A stretch of DNA of 64,000 nucleotides from Pseudoalteromonas sp. FUC4 (GCF_008370255.1 NZ_SEUI01000003.1:479411-543410), one strand, 5' to 3'. Shown: positions 38,401 to 46,973, numbered from the stretch's first letter. A program made the numbers and translations. The notes: generated from the sequence alone by a model not told the origin.

Positions 38401-39275
38401 GCATCAACGGTAAAGCCTATATCGTATTTTTTAGCGGCAAGAGCAAGTTCTTTTAACTTAGGGACGATTTCTTCCATCACACGGTCTTTATGAGTGAACT
38501 CATAGCGTGGATGAATAGCAGAAAGCTTAACTGAAATGCCAGGGCTCTTAATTGGACCACGACCATTAGCAGCTTTACCAATTGAGCGTATAGCATTCAT
38601 GTAGCTGTCAAAGTAGCGCTTCGCATCTTTCATTGTGCGTGCGCCTTCGCCTAGCATATCGTAAGAATACACATAACCTTTTTGCTCTGTTTCGGCAGCA
38701 CGTTCAATAGCTTCGTCAATGGTACGGCCCATTACGAATTGCTTGCCCATAATTTTCATAGCAAAGTTTACAGACTTACGAATAACAGGCTCACCTAAAC
38801 GACCAATGGTCTTTTTAAGCATGCCGAACTGTTGTTCTTTCGTTTTATCTGTGTAGTTAACCATTTTACCGGTAACTAACAATCCCCAAGAAGATGCGTT
38901 TACAAATAAAGAATCGCTGCTTCCTAAATGAGAGCTCCAATCACCTTTGGCTAACTTGTCACGAATAAGTACATCTTGAGTTGCTTTATCTGGTACGCGA
39001 AGCAGTGCTTCGGCCAAACACATTAATACAACGCCTTCTTCACTAGAGAGTGAAAATTCATTTAAAAGCGCATCAACACCGCCTTGTCCATCTTGCTCTT
39101 TACGAATGTTCAAAACAATCTGGCGGGCTCTTTCCCAGGCACGACTTCGTGCTTTTACGCCTACTTCTGCAAGCGGTAAAATATGATCAATAACTGCATT
39201 TTCATCTATGCGGTAGAAGTCACGGATTCTTTGTCTGATAGGACAAGTAGTAGTTAAATCGCCGTTGAATAACAT
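35472..39275 (-). CDS. putA: Bifunctional proline dehydrogenase / glutamate semialdehyde dehydrogenase
   Basis: Oxidises proline to glutamate in two steps at the inner membrane face. 1267 residues from the ATG at 39275, which has GAGGG six bases before it; an in-frame TTG two codons upstream is less likely. Domain order: PRODH barrel (about 130-480, with IKSPGISVKLSAIHPRYE and RLVKGAYWDTEIK), aldehyde dehydrogenase (about 560-1030, with catalytic Cys in SAGQRCSALRVLFIQ and LISETGGQN-like LIAETGGQNCMI), and a C-terminal ALDH-like tail. The N-terminal ribbon-helix-helix repressor domain of E. coli PutA is missing, so regulation must come from elsewhere, most likely the divergent Lrp-type gene. 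Confidence 0.96.
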   Translation of the reverse strand: MLFNGDLTTTCPIRQRIRDFYRIDENAVIDHILPLAEVGVKARSRAWERARQIVLNIRKEQDGQGGVDALLNEFSLSSEEGVVLMCLAEALLRVPDKATQDVLIRDKLAKGDWSSHLGSSDSLFVNASSWGLLVTGKMVNYTDKTKEQQFGMLKKTIGRLGEPVIRKSVNFAMKIMGKQFVMGRTIDEAIERAAETEQKGYVYSYDMLGEGARTMKDAKRYFDSYMNAIRSIGKAANGRGPIKSPGISVKLSAIHPRYEFTHKDRVMEEIVPKLKELALAAKKYDIGFTVDAEEADRLDISLDVIEAVFSDEDLGDWQGFGLAVQAYQKRAIFVIEWVTDLATRVGRKMMVRLVKGAYWDTEIKTTQQDGLEHFPVFTRKATTDVSYKACAIKMLEARDVLYPQFATHNAYTAATILEVAKGDNTGFEFQRLHGMGESLFDQIVNEEKIQCRVYAPVGQHEDLLAYLVRRLLENGANSSFVNAIVDVSKPVESLLPDPVETLQGLRNKYNTQIKMPIDLYGEERANSKGMDLTDINVITPFKENLETWFSEHLIEQNQVPEGSLAVKNPANHKEIIGHVKLQTGEEMKVLLANAEAALEPWSQTPVKDRANLLRRVADILERHHDELVAICIKEAGKVAQDGIDEVREAVDFCRYYAARAEELSQDERFEARGVILCISPWNFPLAIFLGQVAAAIVTGNTVIAKPAEQTSLIAIRAIELMLSVGLPEHVVQPVIARGSEVGKTIVPDERIQAVMFTGSTETGTLISQTLAARNDIQVPLIAETGGQNCMIVDSTALPEQVVDDVISSGFQSAGQRCSALRVLFIQDDVADGIIEMLKGALAELHIGDPSLLSTDVGPVIDEKALKNLNEHVEYLKGNSILHYECKIPDNTQNGAYFFAPRLYEIKDLSVLKREVFGPCVHIVRFKSSELDDVMDQINNTGYGLTMGVHSRIEERCEYLAKMSRAGNVYINRNMIGAIVGVQPFGGRGLSGTGPKAGGPNYLQRLVKEKASPDNVQMTNLTPDELDLHHYSGANEQVKKLMANSMRDEKIWRATPLNDRVSAVRQLLAKIATVEIIDDLADDLALTLSEARAQLNRLEKHMRKFTTLPGPTGESNTLHLEARGCVVCYADKSTSFNFWALSIITAIAAGNTVITVASELFYDEAVAFKDKFISTGVAEGVFQVAKPNQLQAILAHPHLAGAVVAARSSRLGYFSQQLAQRKGAILPVISSEYYDTLIKRLITEKTISIDTTASGGNTSLMTLVEDDE

Positions 39276-39362
39276 AAGCAACCCTCAGGATGTTAAGAAT
39301 TAAAGTAAAATTAATTACCAATAAATTACCAGTGATATTGTGAGTGCATTCTAATTAAAATT

Positions 39363-39377
39363 CAGCAGAATATGCTG
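39363..39377. promoter_or_regulatory. Lrp-type operator in the putA / regulator intergenic region
   Basis: CAGCAGAATATGCTG is a perfect 5-base inverted repeat and agrees with 13 of the 15 positions of the E. coli Lrp consensus YAGHAWATTWTDCTR. It sits 88 bases before the putA start and 67 before the regulator start, which is where a site for proline-responsive activation and autoregulation is expected. Confidence 0.7.
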
Positions 39378-39443
39378 GTTAAATTTCGCGATTTACGATA
39401 ATTTACAGGGTATAAATTTAACTTATCCGCATAAAATTCTGTT

Positions 39444-39926
39444 ATGACAATTCCAAATAGATTACGCATGCTAGATCGTATTGATTTAGCCATACTAGAC
39501 GTTCTTCAAAAGAACGGCAGAATTTCTAATGTTAACCTCGCAAAACAGGTTAATTTGAGTGCCAGCCCATGCCTAGATCGGGTTAAACGATTAGAGCAAG
39601 AAGGGTATATTGAAGGCTATTATGCCAAGCTTAGCGAAGCTAAACTTAATCAGAGCTTAGTAGCGCATGTTCAAGTATCGCTTGTTGCTTCAAACACCGC
39701 TGTATTTAAAGTATTTAGAGAGCACATATTAAGGATAGAACAAGTCGTCGAGTGTGACATGGTAGCGGGCGGCTATGACTACCTTTTAAAAATTCGTGTG
39801 TCAAACATGGAAGAGTACAGGCAGGTACTAGGTGATTTAGTCGATATCCCTGGCGTGGGTACTCATCATACTTATATGGTGATCGAAAAGATTAAAAAGG
39901 ACGAAGGATTGCTAATCGATATTTAA
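39444..39926 (+). CDS. Lrp/AsnC-family regulator, probably of putA
   Basis: 160 residues. Residues 8-60 form the Lrp-type helix-turn-helix (MLDRIDLAILDVLQKNGRIS, NLSASPCLDRVKRLEQEGYI) and residues 75-150 the RAM ligand-binding domain. Start at 39444; the ATG at 39468 (MLDRIDLA) is an alternative since neither has a strong ribosome-binding site. The gene is divergent from putA, as the PutR/Lrp-type activator is in Agrobacterium, Rhodobacter and Vibrio, so a proline-sensing role is a good inference. Ligand not proven. Confidence 0.88.
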   Translation: MTIPNRLRMLDRIDLAILDVLQKNGRISNVNLAKQVNLSASPCLDRVKRLEQEGYIEGYYAKLSEAKLNQSLVAHVQVSLVASNTAVFKVFREHILRIEQVVECDMVAGGYDYLLKIRVSNMEEYRQVLGDLVDIPGVGTHHTYMVIEKIKKDEGLLIDI

Positions 39927-39942
39927 GCTTTTCTCAAGTAAT

Positions 39943-39969
39943 AAAAAAAACCGCAATTGCGGTTTTTTT
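39943..39969. terminator. Bidirectional terminator after the Lrp-type gene
   Basis: Palindrome AAAACCGCAA/TTGCGGTTTT with long A and T runs on the outside, between convergent genes. Confidence 0.88.
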
Positions 39970-40007
39970 ATTTTAGTAGATAAATGCGATACCAAATAGT
40001 CTTTACA

Positions 40008-41009
40008 TCACCTTATACATAATTTATTACGACCTTCCGACTTCGCTCTGTATAAAGCCGTATCAGCCGCGCATATTAATGCCTCAGATGTTCTGTATTG
40101 ATTGTTGTATTCACACGCTAAACCCTGGCTTACACTTATTTTTACATTCGCTGGTAAACCGAGATCTCTAAAATTAATGTTGAGTATTTTTTCTTGAATA
40201 CGTTTAGCAATCATTTGTGCATTTGAAATGTGCGATCGAGGCAGCACAACAGCAAATTCTTCACCGCCATAGCGTGCTACTAAACTGTCTTTAGAAGGTA
40301 AGCACTCTTCAATTGTACGAGCGACTTTTTGAAGGCACTTATCACCTTTTACATGGCCAAAGTTATCGTTAAATAATTTAAAGTAATCAATATCAATAAG
40401 TATAAAGCTAAGAGGCTGCTTGTTAACTATGCACTCTTGCCAATTATTAATGATGGTTTTTTCTAAAGTACAACGATTAGCAATACCAGTGAGGTGATCA
40501 AGTCTGGCCACGTTTTCCAGTACTTTATACTTTTTAACGTGCTTTGAAATATCATGCATTATACAAATAAAAAGTGGGGTACTTGAAACTACCGATTCGG
40601 GTAAACATGATACAGATAACTCAACATCTAAACAGTTACCATTGTTTTTTCTTATTTTAACTTCTTTCGGACCATGATTGAGTGGTGTTTGATAGTTGTT
40701 TTTCCAACTTTCAAACATGTATTTATAGTCATCGCGATACTGCTCTTGTAAACAATCTTGCCATTTTTTACCTATTAATGAATCAGACGTTACATTGAAA
40801 AAACGTGCTGCTACGGGATTTACTGATTCAAACACTCCATCTGCATTAACAATAAAAATAGCATCCGCCATGACATTAGTGACATTTATAATTGCGCTTA
40901 TTTTTTCATTGTTAACGGTATTAGAAATGCTGCTGATTAATGCAGATACAGCGCTGTCGGTGTTGTGCGCTCTGCTATTTTCATTATTGTTAGACATGGT
41001 GTTGCTCAT
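40008..41009 (-). CDS. PAS-GGDEF diguanylate cyclase
   Basis: 333 residues, no membrane segment. A PAS domain at about 45-155 (ADAIFIVNADGVFESVNPVA) precedes a GGDEF domain (about 165-333) with DHLTGIANRCTLEK, IDIDYFKLFNDNFGHVKGD and the active-site RYGGEEF. The active GGEEF form means it should make c-di-GMP from GTP. The inhibitory I-site RxxD normally found five residues before GGEEF reads PSKD, so product inhibition through that site is not expected. Upstream start codons four residues apart (MSNTMSNNN) cannot be told apart. Confidence 0.92.
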   Translation of the reverse strand: MSNTMSNNNENSRAHNTDSAVSALISSISNTVNNEKISAIINVTNVMADAIFIVNADGVFESVNPVAARFFNVTSDSLIGKKWQDCLQEQYRDDYKYMFESWKNNYQTPLNHGPKEVKIRKNNGNCLDVELSVSCLPESVVSSTPLFICIMHDISKHVKKYKVLENVARLDHLTGIANRCTLEKTIINNWQECIVNKQPLSFILIDIDYFKLFNDNFGHVKGDKCLQKVARTIEECLPSKDSLVARYGGEEFAVVLPRSHISNAQMIAKRIQEKILNINFRDLGLPANVKISVSQGLACEYNNQYRTSEALICAADTALYRAKSEGRNKLCIR

Positions 41010-41181
41010 TTTTATTGTTAATGAAACTTTATGTCTAGTAGTTTATTTAATTTATGGTTTTTAAACCTTTCGGTAACCTTCTGATTTAAGTTATTGTTAT
41101 TTATGTTTATTTAAGGGGCGTTTTCAAATAAATTGCACTGCAATTAATATGCCTGTGCAATTTAAAAATAAGTATTACTAA

Positions 41182-41562
41182 TTAGAGTTCTTTTTCATTC
41201 TTAACTTGAGGATCAGCGCTTTCATATTTATTGCCATTACACTCAACGTTAAAGATTAAGCATACAGAGCCATTATTCTTGTCTGTATCGGTAATGATAA
41301 TTGTGTGGCCGTTGTCACTTACTTTATAGCTGAAGTCTTGGGCGCATGGTTTTTGTGTGTCGATATCGGTGATAGTAGCGCCAGTAAATACGAAACCATT
41401 TTGAATTGTGGCAACGTCTAAATTGTAGTTGCCAGCGGTTTCGGTTCTTACAACACCACCGCCAGTAGCGGGTTCGCCATTTTTTGTATAACTAAAAATA
41501 GCTTCACCGTTGTTAAGTTCAATATTTACTTGAAAGTCGACATTTTCTAAGGTGTTATTCAT
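41182..41562 (-). CDS. Small cytosolic protein, possible DP-EP family
   Basis: 126 residues, acidic, beta-rich, no signal peptide. It begins 20 bases after the stop of the giant STAND regulator and is surely co-transcribed with it. The end, NKYESADPQVKNEKEL, and the general composition recall the DP-EP family of marine gammaproteobacteria, a family whose role is unknown; this is from memory and not secure. Two Cys pairs are possible (CAQD, VCLIFNVEC). Ribosome-binding site AAAGGAAATG just before ATG. Confidence 0.55.
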   Translation of the reverse strand: MNNTLENVDFQVNIELNNGEAIFSYTKNGEPATGGGVVRTETAGNYNLDVATIQNGFVFTGATITDIDTQKPCAQDFSYKVSDNGHTIIITDTDKNNGSVCLIFNVECNGNKYESADPQVKNEKEL

Positions 41563-41582
41563 ATCATTTCCTTTATAAGTGA

Positions 41583-44500
41583 TTATAGTTGGAAGTTCGT
41601 AATGCCTAATTTAACTAGGCTTGTTTTTATATTTGATATCTCGTCTTCTCTGTTTAAACAGGTATAAGCTTGTACTAATGGGTATGTTATTTTTACGCTC
41701 TGACTTATTTTTGCAGCTTCAGAAATAGTTTTGATAGCACTTAAGCAAAATTGCTCTCGCTGTTTATTAGTTGTAGCTAAGTTCGCTTTGATTAAGTTTA
41801 TTCGTGTATGTACTAAGTAATCACCAGTTCTAGTTAGGTTGGCTAATTGATGTGTGTAGTTTTCATTATTCTCAAGCTCAGTTAACAACTCCTGCGCTTT
41901 GAGTGGTGATTGTCTATTTATAAAATATTGAATCAGTGTAATTTGTGTATTAATAGTGCTGGTATTTTTAAAATTTTGAGACTTTAAAAAATTAATTATT
42001 TTTTCAATTGTTGAGTCAGTAGCTTCATCAGTAGATAGCATTAGTGAATATGCTAAAGAGCGATAATACATAAGCTGAAATTTATTGTTTTTTGGATCTT
42101 GTACTAAAGCTTCATTAATAACTTGATTAGCCAAGTTGGCTTTTTTATGAGCCATCCGTTTATCACTCAAATAGCTCAGTAAATAACTTTGTTGCATATA
42201 TATGTTTGCTGACGTGTAAAAAAGGCTTGCATCACTAGGGTAGTTAGCAATCAATTTTGTGATTACTTCAACTGCAGCTTCTAGTATATTAACTGCTTCA
42301 TTAAAGTTACTTAGCTTCTCTTCTGTTTTTGCAAGCCAACTAATCGTATCGGATTTATCTCGAAGTAAATCTTTGTTATTAGGTTTCAGTTCAAGCGCTT
42401 TATTTTTAAGTAAAAGTGACTCTGTAAAGTTCTTTTTTGCAGCGCTGTAGTTAGATTTTTCTATGTATAAAGAACCTAACGAATTAGATGAATACGATAA
42501 TTCCATAATGGAGTTAAAATCATTGGCCGCCAGCGCATACATTTTTTTACTGTAAGCGTGGTATTTTTTAAACATTTGCTCAGTAGCTTGATGATCATTT
42601 TGATCATAAGCTAATTGACCAAGCCAAAAGGCATTGGCACCTGCAAGCGTGAGTAGCTCTAAGTTGTTAGGCTGTATTTTTAATAATGCCTCAAGGCGGG
42701 TACGGGCGTTTTCAAAGGCGGTAAAGGCTTCATCGGTTTTACCTCGGGAATAAGCTACTTCACCCATTGCCTCAAGAGTTTGTGCGTACTGAAAACGGTT
42801 GTTAAATTGTGCTTTATTATCGCTAAAGCTAAAAAGTGAACTTGAATCGTCAGTTTGCTCAGTAAAATACTCAAGTGCTTTATTACTAATACCATCAAGT
42901 AAGTCCATACGTTCAACGCTACGTAATTTATCGGCAAAGTCGCCGACCATAAACCCCAGTAAGCTTTCGGCCTCAAGCTGTTTTTTTTGCGCATGTTGTT
43001 GGGCTTTAAAACTAGTGAAGCTCATTAATAACGCGGTGCATGTAAGTAAGCACAATAAAGCAACGGTCACTCGTTTTGCTCTTATTTTTGTTTTTGTTTT
43101 TTTTACAGAGCTTTTGATAAGAGCATGCTCGTTATCATCTAATTTAAACAGTTTGTCGTTAAGTAATAGCTGCGCTTCTTGTAGCGGTTTACCTGGCGCT
43201 AGGAGGTAAGCACTACTTTTACCTTCATCTATCCAATTTTGCGCTTGGTGTTGTAAGCGGCTTTTTATTGCTAAGGCATCTTTATGGTCATTAATCCATT
43301 GTTTTGCGCGCGGCCATTGACGCAATAATGCCTCGTGAGCAAGGCTAAAACAGGCTTCTTGGTTTTGTAAATGCGATACAAATAAACGGCTATCGACCAT
43401 GGCTTGCACAAGCTCTTTTTGGCTTGTGTTGGTTAATGTTTGCCAGCGGGCAGCTCGGCTCGTAATGGTTTTACCATCTGGGTTTAAAGTGATCAGTTGT
43501 GATAATACGCTTTTTAGTTGCTGCTTTTGCTCATTACTAAGGCCAATAAATATATCTTCTGCTTTTTTGCCTATGGCGCCCTCAATACCCCCGAGTTTTT
43601 TGTAAACACTGTGCAATAGCTCGTTATTATCACTGCGCTGTAAGTACAGCTCTTGCAATGTGTATTGCAGCATGGGCAATGCATCGGGGTTATTGGCGGT
43701 ATCTGCGCACAATATTTCATCCAGTGGTGTTTGGGTTTGTGGGTCATTGGAGAACGTTAAATTAGCGGTTAACGCTGGTAGGCGAATAATTTGTTGAAGC
43801 TCTTGTCGGTTTGGCGGTGTTAAATCGTAGTGGGCGCCATGAGCTTTGCCTGCCATTAGACTTGGTTGTTCAACAACTAAAGGGTAAAAGTCGTTACGAC
43901 ACGCACTAAATACAATCACAGCTTTAGAGATTGCTAAGCGCTCAATAACCGATAAAAAATGGCTGCGTGTTTCGTTACTAAATATAGGAGAAGAAAGCAG
44001 TACTTCTAAGCGGTCAATAAATAAAAATAACTGGGGTGTTTTAAGTTGTGTAGAGGCTTTGCTAAGTGCAATTTGTATTGCGTTGATTACGCCATCTATT
44101 GCCAATTCTAGTTGCTCTGCTAGTGTTTGCGCGCTTAATCCTTCAAACACAGGCTGGGCGTTTATATCCCAATCAAGTAATGCAGAAGCTAAGTCTAGAA
44201 AAAGTCTATTTTTATGCACATCTGCAAAGTCGATCTGGGTGTAGGAAATAACCCCGATGCCATTATAGCCTCGCTCATCTAGCAGTTTTGGTAAAATTCC
44301 AGCATTAACAAGCGAGGATTTACCTGTACCGCTAGGGCCAAGTATTAAGCAAAAAGCACGACCGTAATTTACCTGGTTAGATATCCTTTCCAGCAGAGTA
44401 GCTATAGATTGGGTACGGCCAAAAAAAACGTGGGTATCATTTGGGTTATATGCACGCAGGCCTAAGAAAGGGGAACCTCCTTGCCATGTACTTTCAGTGT

Positions 44501-44840
44501 TTGGGGTAGGATCTGCTAACGGAAAAGATAATTTTGCAATAATGCGGTAGCCACGTTTACGGATAGTTTCAATATAATGTGATTCATTGGCTTTATCACC
44601 GAGCGCTTTTCTTAGCTGAGTGATAGTTTTATGTAATGGATTATCGCCAATATTAGTATTTTTCCAGCATTTATTGAGCAATTCATCGCTGCTTACAATG
44701 TCGCCATTTTGTTGACACAAATGCAATAAAACTTCCATCGCTTTGGGCTCTAACTGTTTGGCTTTACCAGTGAGTTGAATTGAGTTAGTTGAAGGTGTTA
44801 CTTGCCAATCGCCTAGGTAGAAGGGGTTGCGCATCATCAT
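41583..44840 (-). CDS. CadC-like winged-helix regulator with STAND ATPase, TM and TPR parts
   Basis: 1085 residues. Residues 8-103: OmpR/CadC-type winged helix (LEPKAMEVLLHLCQQNGD, ETIRKRGYRII). Residues 122-540: STAND-type NTPase of the nSTAND1 kind, starting SPFLGLRAYNPND.HVFFGR, with Walker A GPSGTGKS at 168-175, a Walker B-like FIDRLE at 274-279, and AHEALLRQWPRAKQWI near 500. One membrane helix at about 590-611. Residues 650-1085: repeated helical TPR-like units (periplasmic if the N-terminus is inside). The layout puts DNA binding and ATPase inside and a long repeat sensor outside, like CadC but with an added signal ATPase. Target genes unknown; the small gene behind it is the obvious candidate. 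Confidence 0.85.
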   Translation of the reverse strand: MMMRNPFYLGDWQVTPSTNSIQLTGKAKQLEPKAMEVLLHLCQQNGDIVSSDELLNKCWKNTNIGDNPLHKTITQLRKALGDKANESHYIETIRKRGYRIIAKLSFPLADPTPNTESTWQGGSPFLGLRAYNPNDTHVFFGRTQSIATLLERISNQVNYGRAFCLILGPSGTGKSSLVNAGILPKLLDERGYNGIGVISYTQIDFADVHKNRLFLDLASALLDWDINAQPVFEGLSAQTLAEQLELAIDGVINAIQIALSKASTQLKTPQLFLFIDRLEVLLSSPIFSNETRSHFLSVIERLAISKAVIVFSACRNDFYPLVVEQPSLMAGKAHGAHYDLTPPNRQELQQIIRLPALTANLTFSNDPQTQTPLDEILCADTANNPDALPMLQYTLQELYLQRSDNNELLHSVYKKLGGIEGAIGKKAEDIFIGLSNEQKQQLKSVLSQLITLNPDGKTITSRAARWQTLTNTSQKELVQAMVDSRLFVSHLQNQEACFSLAHEALLRQWPRAKQWINDHKDALAIKSRLQHQAQNWIDEGKSSAYLLAPGKPLQEAQLLLNDKLFKLDDNEHALIKSSVKKTKTKIRAKRVTVALLCLLTCTALLMSFTSFKAQQHAQKKQLEAESLLGFMVGDFADKLRSVERMDLLDGISNKALEYFTEQTDDSSSLFSFSDNKAQFNNRFQYAQTLEAMGEVAYSRGKTDEAFTAFENARTRLEALLKIQPNNLELLTLAGANAFWLGQLAYDQNDHQATEQMFKKYHAYSKKMYALAANDFNSIMELSYSSNSLGSLYIEKSNYSAAKKNFTESLLLKNKALELKPNNKDLLRDKSDTISWLAKTEEKLSNFNEAVNILEAAVEVITKLIANYPSDASLFYTSANIYMQQSYLLSYLSDKRMAHKKANLANQVINEALVQDPKNNKFQLMYYRSLAYSLMLSTDEATDSTIEKIINFLKSQNFKNTSTINTQITLIQYFINRQSPLKAQELLTELENNENYTHQLANLTRTGDYLVHTRINLIKANLATTNKQREQFCLSAIKTISEAAKISQSVKITYPLVQAYTCLNREDEISNIKTSLVKLGITNFQL

Positions 44841-44971
44841 TACTCATTATTGTTTTTTTATTATTAAAATTAAGTGCGTATTGATATTTATTAATACTAT
44901 TTATATGGCAAATAAATCTATAACACAACTATTTGAGTTTATTCTGAGCAAAGAGGAGGGGGAGTAAAGGA

Positions 44972-44995
44972 TGAGCTTGCAGATATGCAAGCTCA
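44972..44995 (-). terminator. Hairpin downstream of mscS
   Basis: Arms TGAGCTTGC (44972-44980) and GCAAGCTCA (44987-44995), loop AGATAT; lies just past the mscS stop. Only a pyrimidine-rich tail on the minus strand. Confidence 0.6.
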
Positions 44996-45008
44996 CTATA
45001 AAAATAAA

Positions 45009-45845
45009 TTAGCTTTCTAGGTCGGCTTTGTTAATTGTAATGACGCGTTGAGGGAATGGAATTTCAATATCAGCGTTATTAATTGCTTTGTAAACGCCGC
45101 CGTTAATAGCCAGTTTGGTTTCGATAATTTTAGTAGTAGGCACCCAATATCGGTAGCTTATTGTAACACCGCTATCGGCGAAGCGTTCAATACCCACTTG
45201 TGATAACGGATTTTGTGCGACTAATTCATGTGCTTTAAGTACGTCTTCAATGAGGCTAATCGCGTTATCAGAGCATGCACTATAAGCTATATCTATTTCA
45301 CCTTTGACCAATGAGTAACTAAATGAGTTATGAAGTATTTCACCCACTATGTGCTTATTTGGAATAGTAATTTCTACTTTTTCTTCATTGATTAAAATAG
45401 TGTAGCCAAGCTCAATAGTTTTAACTTGACCACTTACATTTTTAACCTCAATAGTATCACCAACAACAAAAGGTCGAGTGGCTATAATTGCAAGGCCTGC
45501 ACCATAGTTAGAGAGCATTCCTTGCAGTGCTAAACCAGCACCTAGAGACGCAGCACCAATGGCTGCTACAAATGGCGTAACGCTAATACCTATTTTGCCA
45601 AGTGCAATAATTATAACCATTACAATGAGCAGTACTTTTACCACGCTACTGACAAAGTTTGTGAGCGTAATGTCAACGTTATGACGGGTCATTAACGCGG
45701 CTACAAATTTGGCAAGCTTTTGTGCTATCCACAAACCAACGAGGACGATAAAAATAGCGCCAACAATTTGCATACTGTAGGTAACCATATATTCAGTAAG
45801 CATGGTGTAATATTTTTCAAACTGTTCGATTTCAGAACTGATCAT
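45009..45845 (-). CDS. mscS: Small-conductance mechanosensitive channel
   Basis: 278 residues, length and layout of E. coli MscS. Three membrane helices (about 25-45, 68-88, 92-115); the pore helix TM3 reads AAIGAASLGAGLALQGMLSN, followed by the beta domain (PFVVGDTIEVKNVSGQVK) and C-terminal domain. Releases solutes on osmotic downshock, which fits a marine organism. Single gene with its own terminator. Confidence 0.93.
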   Translation of the reverse strand: MISSEIEQFEKYYTMLTEYMVTYSMQIVGAIFIVLVGLWIAQKLAKFVAALMTRHNVDITLTNFVSSVVKVLLIVMVIIIALGKIGISVTPFVAAIGAASLGAGLALQGMLSNYGAGLAIIATRPFVVGDTIEVKNVSGQVKTIELGYTILINEEKVEITIPNKHIVGEILHNSFSYSLVKGEIDIAYSACSDNAISLIEDVLKAHELVAQNPLSQVGIERFADSGVTISYRYWVPTTKIIETKLAINGGVYKAINNADIEIPFPQRVITINKADLES

Positions 45846-45883
45846 AAAGCGCTCTATGTTAGGGCTATGTTGTATTTTTCCAA

Positions 45884-46627
45884 CTATAGCAAAATGTTGA
45901 CTAAAAATGGATATAACAGCGGCACTATAATCGCTGTTAGTAAAGCACTTAGTGCCATTGCAACTGATGAGTAAGCGCCTACCTTTGGATGCTCAGCAAT
46001 AGCAGCAGCGGTCCCAATTGCATGGCAAGCTGTGCCCATGGCAACACCTTGAGATTCGTGATTAAAAATATTAATGAGTTTAAAAAGCATAAAACCAAAT
46101 AAAGCGCCGAGTAAACCAATAAAAATGACTAAAGCCGCAGCAAGTGAGCTAATCCCTCCTAACGAGTCGGTAACAATTAAAGATATTGGGGTCGTCACAC
46201 TGAGTGCGGCAACGGATGCACTTAGCTGCGCTGGCGCATTAAATAATATGCTTAGCAAAAATGCCACAACGGTTGCGTTAACAATGCCTAAGCTACATGT
46301 TGCGACTATAAGTAATAGGTTTTTTCGTACGTGTGTAAACTGTTGATATAAAGGAAGCGCTAGAGCCACAATTGCCGGCTCTAATAACCAGCTTAGTAAT
46401 TTGCTGTGCGTGGCAAATTGCGTATAAGGCAAATTTAGATTAACGAGTAATAAAGCGATAATACTAATACTTAAAAATACGGGGTTGGTGAGCGATTTAA
46501 ATACGCTGTTTTTTATACTTTGGTTTACGGCCCTTAGTGCTAAAAACAACACAATAATAAAAGGAATACTTAGCCACCATAAATTGGGCTGCAGCTCTGA
46601 AATAGCGGAAAAAGTAAAATCAGTCAT
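45884..46627 (-). CDS. LrgB/CidB-family membrane protein
   Basis: 247 residues from the ATG at 46627, which overlaps the end of the LrgA-like gene by 8 bases; the longer frame to 46654 would start inside it without a signal. About eight to nine membrane helices with conserved HAIGTAAAIAEHP and VTTPISLIVTDSLGG motifs. Partner of LrgA in a two-protein system linked to murein hydrolase export or, more recently, small organic acid transport. Function in gammaproteobacteria is not settled. Confidence 0.88.
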   Translation of the reverse strand: MTDFTFSAISELQPNLWWLSIPFIIVLFLALRAVNQSIKNSVFKSLTNPVFLSISIIALLLVNLNLPYTQFATHSKLLSWLLEPAIVALALPLYQQFTHVRKNLLLIVATCSLGIVNATVVAFLLSILFNAPAQLSASVAALSVTTPISLIVTDSLGGISSLAAALVIFIGLLGALFGFMLFKLINIFNHESQGVAMGTACHAIGTAAAIAEHPKVGAYSSVAMALSALLTAIIVPLLYPFLVNILL

Positions 46628-46973
46628 TATTTTCTCTTCCCTTAAAGTACGCAATTACACTGCTAACAAGCAACAAGGTAGTTATAGGGACTAGCACCAC
46701 CACTGAGGCTAAAAATGCCCAGTGCGATTTTATAAGGCCGAGATGCTCAATAAATCCCACACCCGCTGGAATGAAAAATATAGGCATAATATTTAAAATA
46801 GGGGAGGCGCATGGTTTTACATGTTGCTCTTTTACAATACCCGATAAGAGTAAAACTAATAAAATAACCATAGCGAGTAGCGGTGCAGGAAAGCTTCCAC
46901 CAATAAAGTGCATAATGAGTTTAGCGCAGGCTAAACATAGTAAAATAATAGCGCTACTGAGCAGATATTTCAT
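46620..46973 (-). CDS. LrgA/CidA-family holin-like membrane protein
   Basis: 117 residues from the ATG at 46973 (a TTG one codon earlier is in frame). Four membrane helices; conserved FPAPLLAMVILLVLLLSG and FFIPAGVGFIE motifs of LrgA/CidA. Overlaps the LrgB-like gene by 8 bases, so translation is coupled. No LytTR or LysR-type regulator is next to it, unlike in Gram-positives. Confidence 0.88.
   Translation of the reverse strand: MKYLLSSAIILLCLACAKLIMHFIGGSFPAPLLAMVILLVLLLSGIVKEQHVKPCASPILNIMPIFFIPAGVGFIEHLGLIKSHWAFLASVVVLVPITTLLLVSSVIAYFKGRENND

Noticed and set aside
42799..43209. 136-residue plus-strand ORF inside the STAND regulator
   Set aside because: It is antisense to a reading frame with clear domain motifs; Ser- and Leu-rich sequence typical of shadow frames.
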